Positions 1 through 8,693 of a stretch of DNA of 64,000 nucleotides are shown in pieces. Within the stretch, counting starts at the first letter, position 1, and each line of letters begins with the position of its first letter. The position numbers and the translations under genes are program-made. Location of the stretch: contig NZ_CP020038.1 in NCBI RefSeq assembly GCF_002157225.2, positions 6,716,991 to 6,780,990 of the forward strand, written 5' to 3'. Source of the DNA: Agarilytica rhodophyticola. GTDB taxonomy: Bacteria; Pseudomonadota; Gammaproteobacteria; Pseudomonadales; Cellvibrionaceae. The notes beneath the pieces are model-generated. The model was given only the letters and a program-made list of their open reading frames with translations. It was not told the DNA's origin and made no database searches.

Positions 1-645
1 CAAATGATGCTGTATTCAGATAAAGAGTATTGGTCCAAATTTAAAATTATTCGATGCGGTGTGGATTTAAATCGATTTGATTATCAAGAACCTAAAGGCA
101 TAGCCAAAAAAATGGTGTATGTCGGTAGGCTATCCGCTGAAAAAGGCGTTCCTATTTTATTTGATAGTATCGCTAAGTTAAAAGAGCAGAATTACGATGT
201 GCAATTAACATTGCTCGGTGATGGTGAAGATAGAGATTTTCTCGAGAAACTTGCACATGATATGAATATAAATGATCATGTTATTTTTGGCGGCTTCGTT
301 GATCAAAAAACTATCGCCACTACTTTGAGAGAAAGTGATATTTTTGTTTTACCAAGTTTTGCAGAAGGTATTCCTGTTGCACTGATGGAGGCGATGGCTA
401 TCGGAATTCCAGTGATAGCAACCTATGTTGGTGGAGTTACAGAATTAGTGATTGATCAAAATACCGGCCAAGTTGTATCAGCCTCTGACTCTGAAGGTCT
501 GGCGCAAGCAATAGCGCGATATATAGATCAACCCGAATGGTGTAAAACTATATCAAAAAATGCTAGAGAAAAGGTTGCTACTGAATTTAATATTGAAGAT
601 CAGGTAGATAAATTGGCACAATTATTTTCTACTGAAAAAAATTAA
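1..645 (+). CDS. Glycosyltransferase family 4, C-terminal part (5' end outside window)
   Basis: The reading frame is open from base 1, so the N-terminal GT-B domain lies upstream of the window. The visible 214 residues are a GT4 (Glycos_transf_1) nucleotide-sugar-binding domain. It has the 'YVGRLSAEKG' strand-turn that opens the domain, 'LLGDGEDRD', and the E-x7-E motif in 'EGIPVALMEA' followed by 'GIPVIAT..GG..ELV', which binds the donor nucleotide sugar. By family it transfers a sugar from an NDP-donor to a lipid-linked glycan at the cytoplasmic membrane face; the sugar cannot be told. It ends 9 bp before the next gene, so the two are probably co-transcribed. The family call is firm, the specificity unknown. 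Confidence 0.9.
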   Translation, partial: QMMLYSDKEYWSKFKIIRCGVDLNRFDYQEPKGIAKKMVYVGRLSAEKGVPILFDSIAKLKEQNYDVQLTLLGDGEDRDFLEKLAHDMNINDHVIFGGFVDQKTIATTLRESDIFVLPSFAEGIPVALMEAMAIGIPVIATYVGGVTELVIDQNTGQVVSASDSEGLAQAIARYIDQPEWCKTISKNAREKVATEFNIEDQVDKLAQLFSTEKN

Positions 646-654
646 GGCATTGCA

Positions 655-1767
655 ATGACAACAACATATATTGCACTTATTGGCTGCGGCTTTGTTGCCG
701 ACTATTACATGGCAACTATCGATGCTTATCCAGAATTGGAAATTAGCGGTGTATACGATAAAAACCCAAAGCGTCTCAAAGCGTTTAGTGAATACTATAA
801 ACTCAATACCTACTCTTCAATTGAAGATTTACTGTCAGATAAAAAAATCTCCATCGTTCTTAATTTAACTGACCCTCGTTCTCACTACACTATTTCTAAA
901 CAGTGTTTACAAGCAGGCAAACATGTCTATAGCGAAAAGCCTCTGGCGATGAATTTTGAAGACGCAGAAGATCTTGTAAAATTAGCCAAAGAAACAAACT
1001 TACATATATCCTCAGCTCCGTGTAGCGTGCTTGGAAAATCAGCAAAAACGCTGGCTCATGCAGTGAGGAACAAGATGTGTGGAGACATCAAGCTTGTCTA
1101 TGCAGAGCTTGACGACGGTATGGTTCACAAAATGGCCTACAAAAAGTGGTTTAGCGAATCTGGTGCGCCCTGGCCTTATAGAGATGAATTTGAAGTAGGC
1201 TGTACACTTGAGCACGCGGGCTACTATTTAGCTTGGCTAATGGTAATGTTCGGACCGGTAAGAAGTGTCACTGCGTTTTCTGACTGTGTTGTACCTGAAA
1301 AAATAGGTGATGAAGAGCCACTGCAACCTTTTGATACCGCAGACATTTCCTTTGGTTTATTAAAATTTGAGAGTGGTGTTGTCGCTCGTCTAAGTACGAC
1401 TATTGTTGCTCCTCATGACCATTCTATCCGAATTTTTTGTGACAATGGTGTTATTTACATGGACGAATGCTGGGATAACGACGATGAGGTATATCTTAAA
1501 AAAATGGTGAGAATTCGTCGTAAGACATTTTTATCTCCTATTAAAAAGAAAGTGAAGCTACCAAATGAAGTTAAAGTCAATAAGGTAGATCGCGGAAACA
1601 CCAAAATGGATTTTTTGCTAGGCGTGCAAGACTTAGCAACCGCAATAAATACAGGAAAACGAAACCAATTAAGTGCAGATTTTTCATTACATGTGAATGA
1701 AGTTGCGTTGGCTCTACAGTATGCAGGTACTCAGAGTAGCACTTATATTACGAAGAGCCGTTTTTAA
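655..1767 (+). CDS. Gfo/Idh/MocA family NAD(P)-dependent sugar oxidoreductase
   Basis: A 370-residue protein of usual family length. The N-terminal Rossmann fold opens with 'LIGCGFVADYY' (residues 8-18), and the family signature E-K-P lies at about residues 94-96 ('SEKPLAM'); its lysine takes part in catalysis in characterised members. The C-terminal alpha/beta domain includes 'GCTLEHAGYYLAWL', where the substrate-site histidine is expected. Members oxidise or reduce a sugar carbon, often on UDP-sugars in surface glycan pathways. An AAGG ribosome site lies just upstream of the ATG. It is coupled to the preceding GT4, which supports a role in making or modifying an NDP-sugar for this locus. 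The substrate is not determinable. Confidence 0.88.
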   Translation: MTTTYIALIGCGFVADYYMATIDAYPELEISGVYDKNPKRLKAFSEYYKLNTYSSIEDLLSDKKISIVLNLTDPRSHYTISKQCLQAGKHVYSEKPLAMNFEDAEDLVKLAKETNLHISSAPCSVLGKSAKTLAHAVRNKMCGDIKLVYAELDDGMVHKMAYKKWFSESGAPWPYRDEFEVGCTLEHAGYYLAWLMVMFGPVRSVTAFSDCVVPEKIGDEEPLQPFDTADISFGLLKFESGVVARLSTTIVAPHDHSIRIFCDNGVIYMDECWDNDDEVYLKKMVRIRRKTFLSPIKKKVKLPNEVKVNKVDRGNTKMDFLLGVQDLATAINTGKRNQLSADFSLHVNEVALALQYAGTQSSTYITKSRF

Positions 1768-1786
1768 AAAAATTAAGGTGCAATTT

Positions 1787-3259
1787 TTAAAAAAGGCTAA
1801 CCTTATTAGCTTCTCTTTTTTCAGCATCCACTTTAGCTACAATGTTAGAGCAAATAGATAAAATTACCCAAATCCATTGATAGCTCCATCCAAGTGGGCT
1901 GGTAGTGGCTAAATTAAAACTCAATACTGCCAACGAGCACAGCATAAACATGCCCAATGTATATTTTTCTCCTGAGGCAGATCTTAGTGCAGTATAGGTT
2001 TTAATCATACCGCCGATAAATGCTATCATAAGTGCAATCATAGCGAACATACCGTAGTGGAGAGCGAAGTAAACATAGGAATTTACCACATCGATTATAC
2101 CCTCCCCTTGCCTTAACACTTCCATTCGAGGGTCATCAAGTGCATTAAAATTACCGGCAATGAAATTATCTGCAATAACCCCTTGCGATACTTCGATAAG
2201 TTTATAGCGATAACCGAAATTGCTTTTAATGAAGTCCTGCCCAGTCGCGAGAAATATGCCCAAACCCACAACAACAGCAATAAGAAATTTATTTTTTGGA
2301 TCTCGCTTCATTTCTATTCCCTTACCGAAGGCAAAATAGAGAAACCACATCATACCGATACCTGCCATCCCGGCTCTCGATCCTGTAAAGAATGTTCCAC
2401 CTATAGCAACAAATAGAAGCCCCCAGGCGAGAAGCTTGCTATAGCTCTTAGGAGCTTCGAATCCACTTTTCTTGAAAACTAGATATGCACATAGAAAGGC
2501 AAAGTTACCAAATAAAGATAGTACTAAAGGGTTACCATACACCGCTTCCGCCCGTAAGAAGCCATGGCGATATTTATACATCGAATAAATAAAGTTCTCA
2601 AAGCCTGCTACCTGTTTGAACGATTCGTAGAGCTTCCAACTTAGAAGCCCTTCTGCAATTGAAACAAACATTTGAGCGATTAAAGCAAAGCTTATGGCGG
2701 CAAAAGCAAGTAAATAGTTGCGTAAATAAAACCTTATAACGAGATAAGGCAGTAGGTATTCAACCACAAGCCAGAGGTTTGCGCGTAGGGTTCCGGTGAA
2801 ATTACCAAATCCAAAATTTAAAAAGAATTGCCAAATAATAAAAAATATAGCGGCATAATCGATCAAGTTAAATTTTCGTGTAGAAGGATCTTTTTTCTCC
2901 TTAAATAATATGGGAATAATCAAACCAAACACGAGAACTTTAAAATAATTTAACTCACCAAGGTTAATACCTGGATTGACAAAAAAACCTGCATCGTTAG
3001 GCATGACAAAAGCAATACCTAATAGCAGGCATATTTTGTATGAAGCATCTTCTCCTCTGGTAAAGCGGAGACACATAATGAACGCGGCAATGTAGGAGAG
3101 CAGCAGCATCTTAAGCAGGCAGGATGAAACGGTAATAACCACGGAAGCAATAAAGTACTTCTTAAGTTCTTTATCAAACGGCGTTAATCTTGAAAGTAAA
3201 AAGTACGATCCGTAGTGTGCTGCCACACACACTAAAAATATCTTTATTTGCATTCCCAT
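1787..3259 (-). CDS. O-antigen ligase/polymerase-like multi-spanning membrane protein (Wzy/WaaL family)
   Basis: A 490-residue, very hydrophobic protein with roughly ten to twelve membrane segments and a longer polar stretch near residues 350-400 that would be a periplasmic loop. The segment 'GTFFTGSRAGMAGIG' matches the S-R-x-G element typical of the Wzy_C/O-antigen ligase superfamily. Such proteins polymerise undecaprenyl-linked repeat units or ligate the glycan to an acceptor in the periplasm. It is convergent with the upstream oxidoreductase gene (20 bp apart). Wzy and WaaL cannot be separated by sequence alone. A second Met (residue 3) is an alternative start. Confidence 0.8.
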   Translation of the reverse strand: MGMQIKIFLVCVAAHYGSYFLLSRLTPFDKELKKYFIASVVITVSSCLLKMLLLSYIAAFIMCLRFTRGEDASYKICLLLGIAFVMPNDAGFFVNPGINLGELNYFKVLVFGLIIPILFKEKKDPSTRKFNLIDYAAIFFIIWQFFLNFGFGNFTGTLRANLWLVVEYLLPYLVIRFYLRNYLLAFAAISFALIAQMFVSIAEGLLSWKLYESFKQVAGFENFIYSMYKYRHGFLRAEAVYGNPLVLSLFGNFAFLCAYLVFKKSGFEAPKSYSKLLAWGLLFVAIGGTFFTGSRAGMAGIGMMWFLYFAFGKGIEMKRDPKNKFLIAVVVGLGIFLATGQDFIKSNFGYRYKLIEVSQGVIADNFIAGNFNALDDPRMEVLRQGEGIIDVVNSYVYFALHYGMFAMIALMIAFIGGMIKTYTALRSASGEKYTLGMFMLCSLAVLSFNLATTSPLGWSYQWIWVILSICSNIVAKVDAEKREANKVSLF

Positions 3260-3986
3260 TAGTTAAATCCAGTATTTCGTTTAGGCATGATGAATTAGCC
3301 TTTCACTACTAAAAAGGGCCAATCTTTGATCAATCCTATAACAAAATTAATGTAGATAGACTCCAGGCAAACGTAAGCAAGCACTAACAACACTTAGGAT
3401 ATGCGATACGGCTTAACGATTAATTTTGTCGACTTACATTTTAACATTCTTATAGAGCTAATTAACTATGGATTGTCATAAAGAAAAGAGAGGAATTTTG
3501 CCGTCTGTTTAGGCGTTTGCCACCGCTCAAAGCTTCCGCTCCCGGCTCACGCCCCTTCCCTACAATCCATGTAGGCATGGGCCTATGAGCAAGGCAAGCA
3601 ACGACAACAGACGGCGAAATAACCGCTTTATTATGCCAATTTGTATTTAATTAGCTCTATCCTAAACCATAACTCAGTCTTTACCGACAAGCATAGCAAA
3701 CTGTTAGAGATAGCTAATAATAGGCCTTAAAGACGTGTAAAGATTATGGTTTTAATGGCGCAAATAAGCTCTAGATCACAAATAAGTCTCTGCGTGACAC
3801 CTTATAGTGAACAACACATGTAAACCGTCGCATGTATACACCAATTACATTACCATTGCGTTGAAGATAAATTGTTTGGACACTCATATTGCTGAAGCTA
3901 TAAAAACGCAAGAGCCATAAGAGCTATAGCTGAAATTTTAATCATTATGGGTGGCTATCAAAAGACACTAATAAGTAGATATAAGT
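3260..3986. other. 727-bp noncoding gap between divergent genes
   Basis: This gap separates the minus-strand polymerase/ligase gene from the plus-strand GtrB-like gene. It must hold promoters for both, but I could not assign a convincing -35/-10 pair. The only clear structure is a 209-bp inverted-repeat element at 3452-3660 (separate entry). No ORF of credible composition is seen. Confidence 0.6.
3452..3660. mobile_element. MITE-like element with nested inverted repeats
   Basis: The outer arms are a perfect 14-bp inverted repeat, ATAGAGCTAATTAA at 3452-3465 and its complement at 3647-3660. A second perfect pair, GCCGTCTGTT at 3500-3509 and its complement at 3606-3615, lies at matching depth (48 and 45 bp in). 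The sequence between them is partly complementary too, giving arms of about 55 bp. The centre is visibly richer in G+C and carries a small hairpin, CCTACA at 3559-3564 with TGTAGG at 3570-3575. There is no coding capacity and I see no clear target-site duplication. Size, ends and lack of genes fit a non-autonomous transposable element; a large cis-regulatory hairpin is the alternative. Confidence 0.6.
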
Positions 3987-4943
3987 ATGAATAACAAAAC
4001 ACTGTCTATTCTGGTGCCGATGTACAACGAGGCTGAGGTTATCCCTGTATTTTTTGAAAGTATCCAAAAAGTGCTTGAGACGCTCGACATTAACTGGGAG
4101 ATTATCTGTGTCAACGATGGATCTTCAGATCTAACTCTGCCCATGCTAGAAAGCGTATGTGCATCTGAACCTCGCATTAAACTTGTATCATTTTCACGTA
4201 ATTTCGGTAAAGAACCCGCGATGACAGCTGCTCTCGATTACGCGAGCGGTGATGCCGTTATACCTATCGATGCGGACTTACAAGATCCGCCTGAGATTAT
4301 AGGAGAAATGATCGCTAAGTGGCATGAAGGATACGACGTTGTTTATGCTAAAAGAGCCTCGCGAGATACTGACAGTGTTATTAAGCGTAATACTGCACAC
4401 TGGTTTTACTCATTATTTAATAAAGTAAGTGACATTCCAATTCCTGAGAACGTTGGTGATTTTCGCCTAATGGATAGGCGTGTTGTTGATGTTATAAAAT
4501 CATTACCCGAAAAAGACCGCTTTATGAAGGGTTTATTTTCTTGGCCTGGCTTTAAAACAACAACTATAGAGTTTATTCGCCAGAGCCGCGAAAGTGGCAC
4601 ATCAAAATTTAACTATTGGAAACTGTGGAATTTTGCTCTTAGTGGGATTACATCATTTAGTACAGCCCCAATTAGAGTTGGAACGTATTTAGGTTCTATC
4701 ATTGCAGGTTTTTCTTTTATCTTCGGAATTTTTATTATTGTCAAAACTCTCTATACAGGTATCGATACCCCTGGTTATGCATCTCTAGCTGTTATTGTAT
4801 TGTTTCTCGGGGGTGTTCAGCTTATGTGTATTGGCTTATTGGGTGAGTACATCGGAAGAATATATATGGAAGTTAAGAACCGTCCACTGTATGTAGTGGA
4901 TAAGACTATAGGATTTGATTCTTCTTTGGAGGAAACTATTTAG
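3987..4943 (+). CDS. GtrB/DPM1-like polyprenyl-phosphate glycosyltransferase (GT2)
   Basis: A 318-residue protein of usual family length. The N-terminal GT-A domain carries 'LVPMYNEAEVIP', 'NDGSSD' (residues 43-48) and the metal/nucleotide motif 'DADLQDPPE' (D95-D97). Two C-terminal membrane segments lie at about 225-250 and 262-290, as in GtrB, DPMS and ArnC. These enzymes move a sugar from an NDP-donor onto undecaprenyl phosphate at the inner membrane; the product then serves periplasmic GT-C enzymes such as the neighbour at 5028-6761. Its TAG stop is part of a dispersed repeat (4940-4958), so the original C-terminus may have been altered by repeat insertion. Confidence 0.88.
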   Translation: MNNKTLSILVPMYNEAEVIPVFFESIQKVLETLDINWEIICVNDGSSDLTLPMLESVCASEPRIKLVSFSRNFGKEPAMTAALDYASGDAVIPIDADLQDPPEIIGEMIAKWHEGYDVVYAKRASRDTDSVIKRNTAHWFYSLFNKVSDIPIPENVGDFRLMDRRVVDVIKSLPEKDRFMKGLFSWPGFKTTTIEFIRQSRESGTSKFNYWKLWNFALSGITSFSTAPIRVGTYLGSIIAGFSFIFGIFIIVKTLYTGIDTPGYASLAVIVLFLGGVQLMCIGLLGEYIGRIYMEVKNRPLYVVDKTIGFDSSLEETI

Positions 4944-4958
4944 GGCCTGTTAGCACTA
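4940..4958 (+). repeat. Dispersed 19-bp repeat, copy 1
   Basis: TTAGGGCCTGTTAGCACTA. The TAG at 4941-4943 is the stop codon of the GtrB-like gene. The consensus from six copies in the window is TTAGRGCCTGTTARCACTA, all on the plus strand. Confidence 0.75.
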
Positions 4959-5027
4959 GTTTGATCACTTCTTTTTGCTCTCAAATAGGCCATTGTTTCC
5001 TCTTAAAAAATCCTTAATGCATAAGAA

Positions 5028-6761
5028 CTAGCTGGAAGATACTCTACAATCAAAAACAGTTACTGTTGCTTCTAAGAAGAATGATTTCACTGGATTAAAG
5101 ACAGACGTTTTATTACATCTATTTTCAATTTCTCCATAGAAATTCCTAAATACTTGAACCGGTGTCTCGTTAAGGTAATAGTGATGATCCGCTAAAACAA
5201 ATACATCGAAACCTTTGTCGATCCAATAATCTAATACCCATTCTTCTTTTTGCAAAGGCCATGTATACGGTTTAATAGCATCACCAAGAGAGTCGTCATC
5301 TGTATTCTCTAACCCAAACATAACACCTGGCATGCCAAAATAATAAATAGCATCGGGAGCGGATTTTTTGATGTAGCGTTCTTGTGAGCGCTCGGGAAGA
5401 GTAACGTTATATTTTGCTGCTATACGATCGTGACGAGCAAACTCAGCTTCTTGTGCTTCTTTCTTTTTAGGTAGTCGCAATTCAAAAGAAGCAATAATTT
5501 TCCTATCGCTGTATTTTTCTTCTACAAACTGAGCAACTTCATCTGCAATAGGTTTGGCCAGAGTTTGTTTCCATATGATCGAAGACCCATAAAAAGATAA
5601 AATTAAGGCTATCACTGATAAGCTAACAGAAGCCAAGCGAATTGAACTTAAACCTGCGCGAGAACAGTCAAGTAACAGTAAAGCTGCAAATAGTTGCATT
5701 AAAGTGAAGTATGGCACCCAGAGGCCCGAATGTTGTCGCGTACCGGACATAATAACTAATATAAGAGTACCAAATGCTACAGATAACCAACAAATATTTA
5801 ACAAAGCCTTTTCGCTAAAGCGGGAATACTTGGAGTTAATGTAGAATGGGAAAACTATAAATAATAGTGTTACAACGATGTTCACACCATAAGAAGTATG
5901 AACAGCCAGCATGAACCAAGTAGATAACGCATCAACAAATGACTCGCCTTCACGAATCGACATTTGCGCTTGGATTTTTTGAAAATCAAGAAAATTCTTA
6001 AAGTCTAATAAAATACCGATGTTAAGAATACACCACGCAATAAACATGACGATACCGGTAATAAATAGCGACTTAAATGTACTATTTATATCAGTTAAGC
6101 GCCAGTGCAGATACGCATGCCCAAGCATGAGAGGTGCCAAAATAAACACATAGGAATGTTTAAAACTTAATGTCAAAGCAATAGCTAAACCCAGAAAAAT
6201 ATCATATTTTATCTTTTCTAAGTTTTTATACTTTTCAAGCATTACGTAGACTACCAGCACTGCAGATGTAGCCAATGGGATGTCACTTTTAGATAAGTGA
6301 GATAAGAGAAGCATTACGGGAATAAATACACCAAAAGCCCCCGCAATAATGCATGAGCTACGAGAAAATTTTAAACTCTTTGCTATCAGATAAAATAATG
6401 GGGCAACTGCAGCACTCATGAACACAACTACTAAGCGAGCAGTTAAATAGAATACTGTGGGATCTGAAAAATATTGTGCTCGAAATTCGGCAGCGCTGTA
6501 CCATATGGGAATTAATCGACCAATTACAAATAGAATTCCGAAGAAAACAGCGTTTATATAATTTAGTAGTGGAGGATAAAAGTGTTGTCCTGGAACTAAC
6601 TGTCCAGTTAATACTTTAGCTGCATCATTGATACGCTCATCTCCATGCCAATATCCGTAATGCATACCAATGGCGCGTACAACTATTGCTATGATAAATA
6701 GCCAGAGTAATAGGCGAGTTTCCCGTACATTTGTAATTAACTGATAATATTTATCTAGCAT
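5028..6761 (-). CDS. GT-C membrane glycosyltransferase (GT39/ArnT-like)
   Basis: A 577-residue protein with about eleven to thirteen predicted membrane segments and a C-terminal soluble region from about residue 400. The first periplasmic loop has the acidic pair in 'HGDERINDAAK' followed by 'YPPLLNY', the layout of GT39/GT83 enzymes that use polyprenyl-phosphate sugars as donors outside the inner membrane. The acceptor (glycan, lipid A or protein) is unknown. It is the last gene of a minus-strand operon after the SMR-like protein (58 bp gap) and the HAD-UbiA fusion, which would supply and flip its donor. Family confidence is good; the donor assignment is inference from context. Confidence 0.8.
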   Translation of the reverse strand: MLDKYYQLITNVRETRLLLWLFIIAIVVRAIGMHYGYWHGDERINDAAKVLTGQLVPGQHFYPPLLNYINAVFFGILFVIGRLIPIWYSAAEFRAQYFSDPTVFYLTARLVVVFMSAAVAPLFYLIAKSLKFSRSSCIIAGAFGVFIPVMLLLSHLSKSDIPLATSAVLVVYVMLEKYKNLEKIKYDIFLGLAIALTLSFKHSYVFILAPLMLGHAYLHWRLTDINSTFKSLFITGIVMFIAWCILNIGILLDFKNFLDFQKIQAQMSIREGESFVDALSTWFMLAVHTSYGVNIVVTLLFIVFPFYINSKYSRFSEKALLNICWLSVAFGTLILVIMSGTRQHSGLWVPYFTLMQLFAALLLLDCSRAGLSSIRLASVSLSVIALILSFYGSSIIWKQTLAKPIADEVAQFVEEKYSDRKIIASFELRLPKKKEAQEAEFARHDRIAAKYNVTLPERSQERYIKKSAPDAIYYFGMPGVMFGLENTDDDSLGDAIKPYTWPLQKEEWVLDYWIDKGFDVFVLADHHYYLNETPVQVFRNFYGEIENRCNKTSVFNPVKSFFLEATVTVFDCRVSSS

Positions 6762-6819
6762 ACTTCCCTCCTATTTGTTTATGCTATCGCCAACACCTAA
6801 AACTCTTACTTAATAACTA

Positions 6820-7185
6820 CTAAGATCGCGCCAATAACACTACACCAACAATAATAACTAGCGTCCCAATGAGCCGGTTAATATTAAAGGGTTCGTTGAG
6901 AAAGAACACACCCATTAAAAAAACCATAATAAAACTCATACCAACAAATGGATAGGCTAGAGACAAGTCAATTTGTTTTAAAGCAAATAGCCAAAGTACC
7001 GTACCAACACCATATAAGAATAGCCCTAAAAAGACAAAGGGAGTGGTAAAAAGAATCCAAGCTTTTAGTATTAATGAGCTTTCTGTAGGGACAACAACAC
7101 TTGAGACACCATATTTAAAAGATAACTGAGCAAAAGCTGACAGCGTTACACTAATAAATACGATTAAAAAACTATTTAAAGTCAT
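6820..7185 (-). CDS. SMR/EamA-like small membrane protein, ArnE/ArnF-like putative lipid-sugar flippase
   Basis: A 121-residue protein with four hydrophobic segments filling almost its whole length. 'LSLAYPFVGMSFI' followed by 'FFLNEPFN' and a last helix ending 'VVLLARS' is the typical second half of a drug/metabolite-superfamily small subunit. ArnE/ArnF-type relatives flip undecaprenyl-phosphate sugars. It lies 15 bp from the HAD-UbiA gene and 58 bp from the GT-C gene in the same operon, which supports flipping of a polyprenyl-phosphate pentose. A small multidrug exporter is the alternative, but the context argues against it. Confidence 0.75.
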   Translation of the reverse strand: MTLNSFLIVFISVTLSAFAQLSFKYGVSSVVVPTESSLILKAWILFTTPFVFLGLFLYGVGTVLWLFALKQIDLSLAYPFVGMSFIMVFLMGVFFLNEPFNINRLIGTLVIIVGVVLLARS

Positions 7186-7200
7186 AATAATACTATTTTT

Positions 7201-8664
7201 TCAGATAAATGTATTTATGTGAATAAATTTAGAAATAATAACGAGGGCTCCTGTAAGGGCGACTGTCACCAAACTTATCCTATCTTTAAGAGCAAAAACA
7301 ACTGGGTCATCATCGATCTTTTCTCTCTTTGCCCACATCCAAGCACGATATACCCAAAACATAAGAAGAGGACATATTAACCAAAGCACTTGTGGAGAAG
7401 CATAACTGGAAGTCACAAAATCACTATTTAGATACATGGATAATGTCAGTACTGCTAAACCACCATTCACAATACCTGTTGTGAGGATAACGTCCATCTC
7501 GCTAACATCATAGTTACGCCCATTTAGTTTCCCATTACGTTTGATGCCCGACAATTCGATATAGCGTTTCATATAAGCTAGGCTTAGAAAGAAGAATAAT
7601 GAGAAATTCAGCAACCAGGGAGATAGACTTGCACCAATAGCAACGCCACCAGCAATAATTCTAATGGTATATAAACAAGTCAAGGTAACAACGTCAATTG
7701 TTGATTTATGCTTTAGATAAAAAGAATACAAATTAGTTAGAATAATATAAGTAACAAAAACTAAAGTACTAAAAAAACCTAAGAAAATTGCACTTATTAA
7801 TAGAGGTATTGCTATAAGAAAAAAACTGACAAAAACACCCTTCACTGGCAATAAGTCACCTGCGGCAAAAGGACGCTTTTTCTTACTGGTGTGCATGCGA
7901 TCTGCTTCAATGTCGAGTAGGTCATTAATAATGTATATGCCAGATGCACAGAAAGAAAAAACAAAAAAGGTGATTAAAGCAAGTAATAAGAGCGAAGCAT
8001 CTGTATAGGAATGTGAAAAAATAAGAGGGACAAACACCAAAGCGTTTTTTGCCCACTGATGAGGACGCATTGCCTTTATCAACGCTTTGGATGTTGAAAT
8101 TTTATTATTTACCTCTATAGAAATGTTTTCAGTGTTTTTTTCTATTTTATTTGCAGGCTTTGGTGGATTTACAAAACCTGATTTATCAGCATCCTTCCAA
8201 ATAGGAAAATCTGCTGTTGAATCACCTATATACTCAAACCCTTTATCGGAGCTATAAGCTTTTATTGCTTTAAGTTTATTTTCACCCTTAAGGTTACTAC
8301 CTGGAGTTGATGCAATGACATCATCAAATAACCCGGTATGTTCAGCTACTTTATGAGCAATAATTTCATCCGATGCAGTCGCCAAGATAATTTTTCTACC
8401 TGCGGCTTTTTGCTGCTGCAAGTAGTCAATAATTTCTTGATTATAGGGAAGAAGACTTGCGGAAAATTCATTATTTTCTGCAAGAAAGCGCTTAATATGA
8501 GAGCGGCCAGAAAAACATAAAGTAAAAATATGTTTTAGTTGGTTGATATTTTTAAAGCTCTGCAACAGCAATTCTTGTGCGATATCACTCTTAACTAGTG
8601 TACCGTCCATATCTACGAATACTGGTATTCCAGAAAAATCTTGGGAGACGTCAATGGATGACAT
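7201..8664 (-). CDS. HAD phosphatase fused to polyprenyl-phosphate phosphoribosyltransferase (UbiA family)
   Basis: A 487-residue two-domain protein. Residues 1-170 are a HAD hydrolase: motif I 'FVDMDGTLV' with nucleophile D18 and acid/base D20, 'LATASDE' as motif II, and 'IGDSTADFP' as motif IV. Residues 195-487 are a UbiA-fold membrane enzyme with 'MRPHQWAKN' at its start and N-D-x2-D-x-E-A-D-R-x-H at 247-258, then 'KKKRPFAAG'. This is the pattern of decaprenyl-phosphate phosphoribosyltransferase, which joins PRPP to a polyprenyl phosphate. The HAD part would remove the 5-phosphate to leave polyprenyl-phosphoryl ribose. The fusion joins steps done by two proteins in mycobacteria. It lies 29 bp after the GT4 gene in the operon. 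Confidence 0.85.
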   Translation of the reverse strand: MSSIDVSQDFSGIPVFVDMDGTLVKSDIAQELLLQSFKNINQLKHIFTLCFSGRSHIKRFLAENNEFSASLLPYNQEIIDYLQQQKAAGRKIILATASDEIIAHKVAEHTGLFDDVIASTPGSNLKGENKLKAIKAYSSDKGFEYIGDSTADFPIWKDADKSGFVNPPKPANKIEKNTENISIEVNNKISTSKALIKAMRPHQWAKNALVFVPLIFSHSYTDASLLLLALITFFVFSFCASGIYIINDLLDIEADRMHTSKKKRPFAAGDLLPVKGVFVSFFLIAIPLLISAIFLGFFSTLVFVTYIILTNLYSFYLKHKSTIDVVTLTCLYTIRIIAGGVAIGASLSPWLLNFSLFFFLSLAYMKRYIELSGIKRNGKLNGRNYDVSEMDVILTTGIVNGGLAVLTLSMYLNSDFVTSSYASPQVLWLICPLLMFWVYRAWMWAKREKIDDDPVVFALKDRISLVTVALTGALVIISKFIHINTFI

Positions 8665-8693
8665 TCTTCATGAGTCCTAGTGTTTAAATAAGT

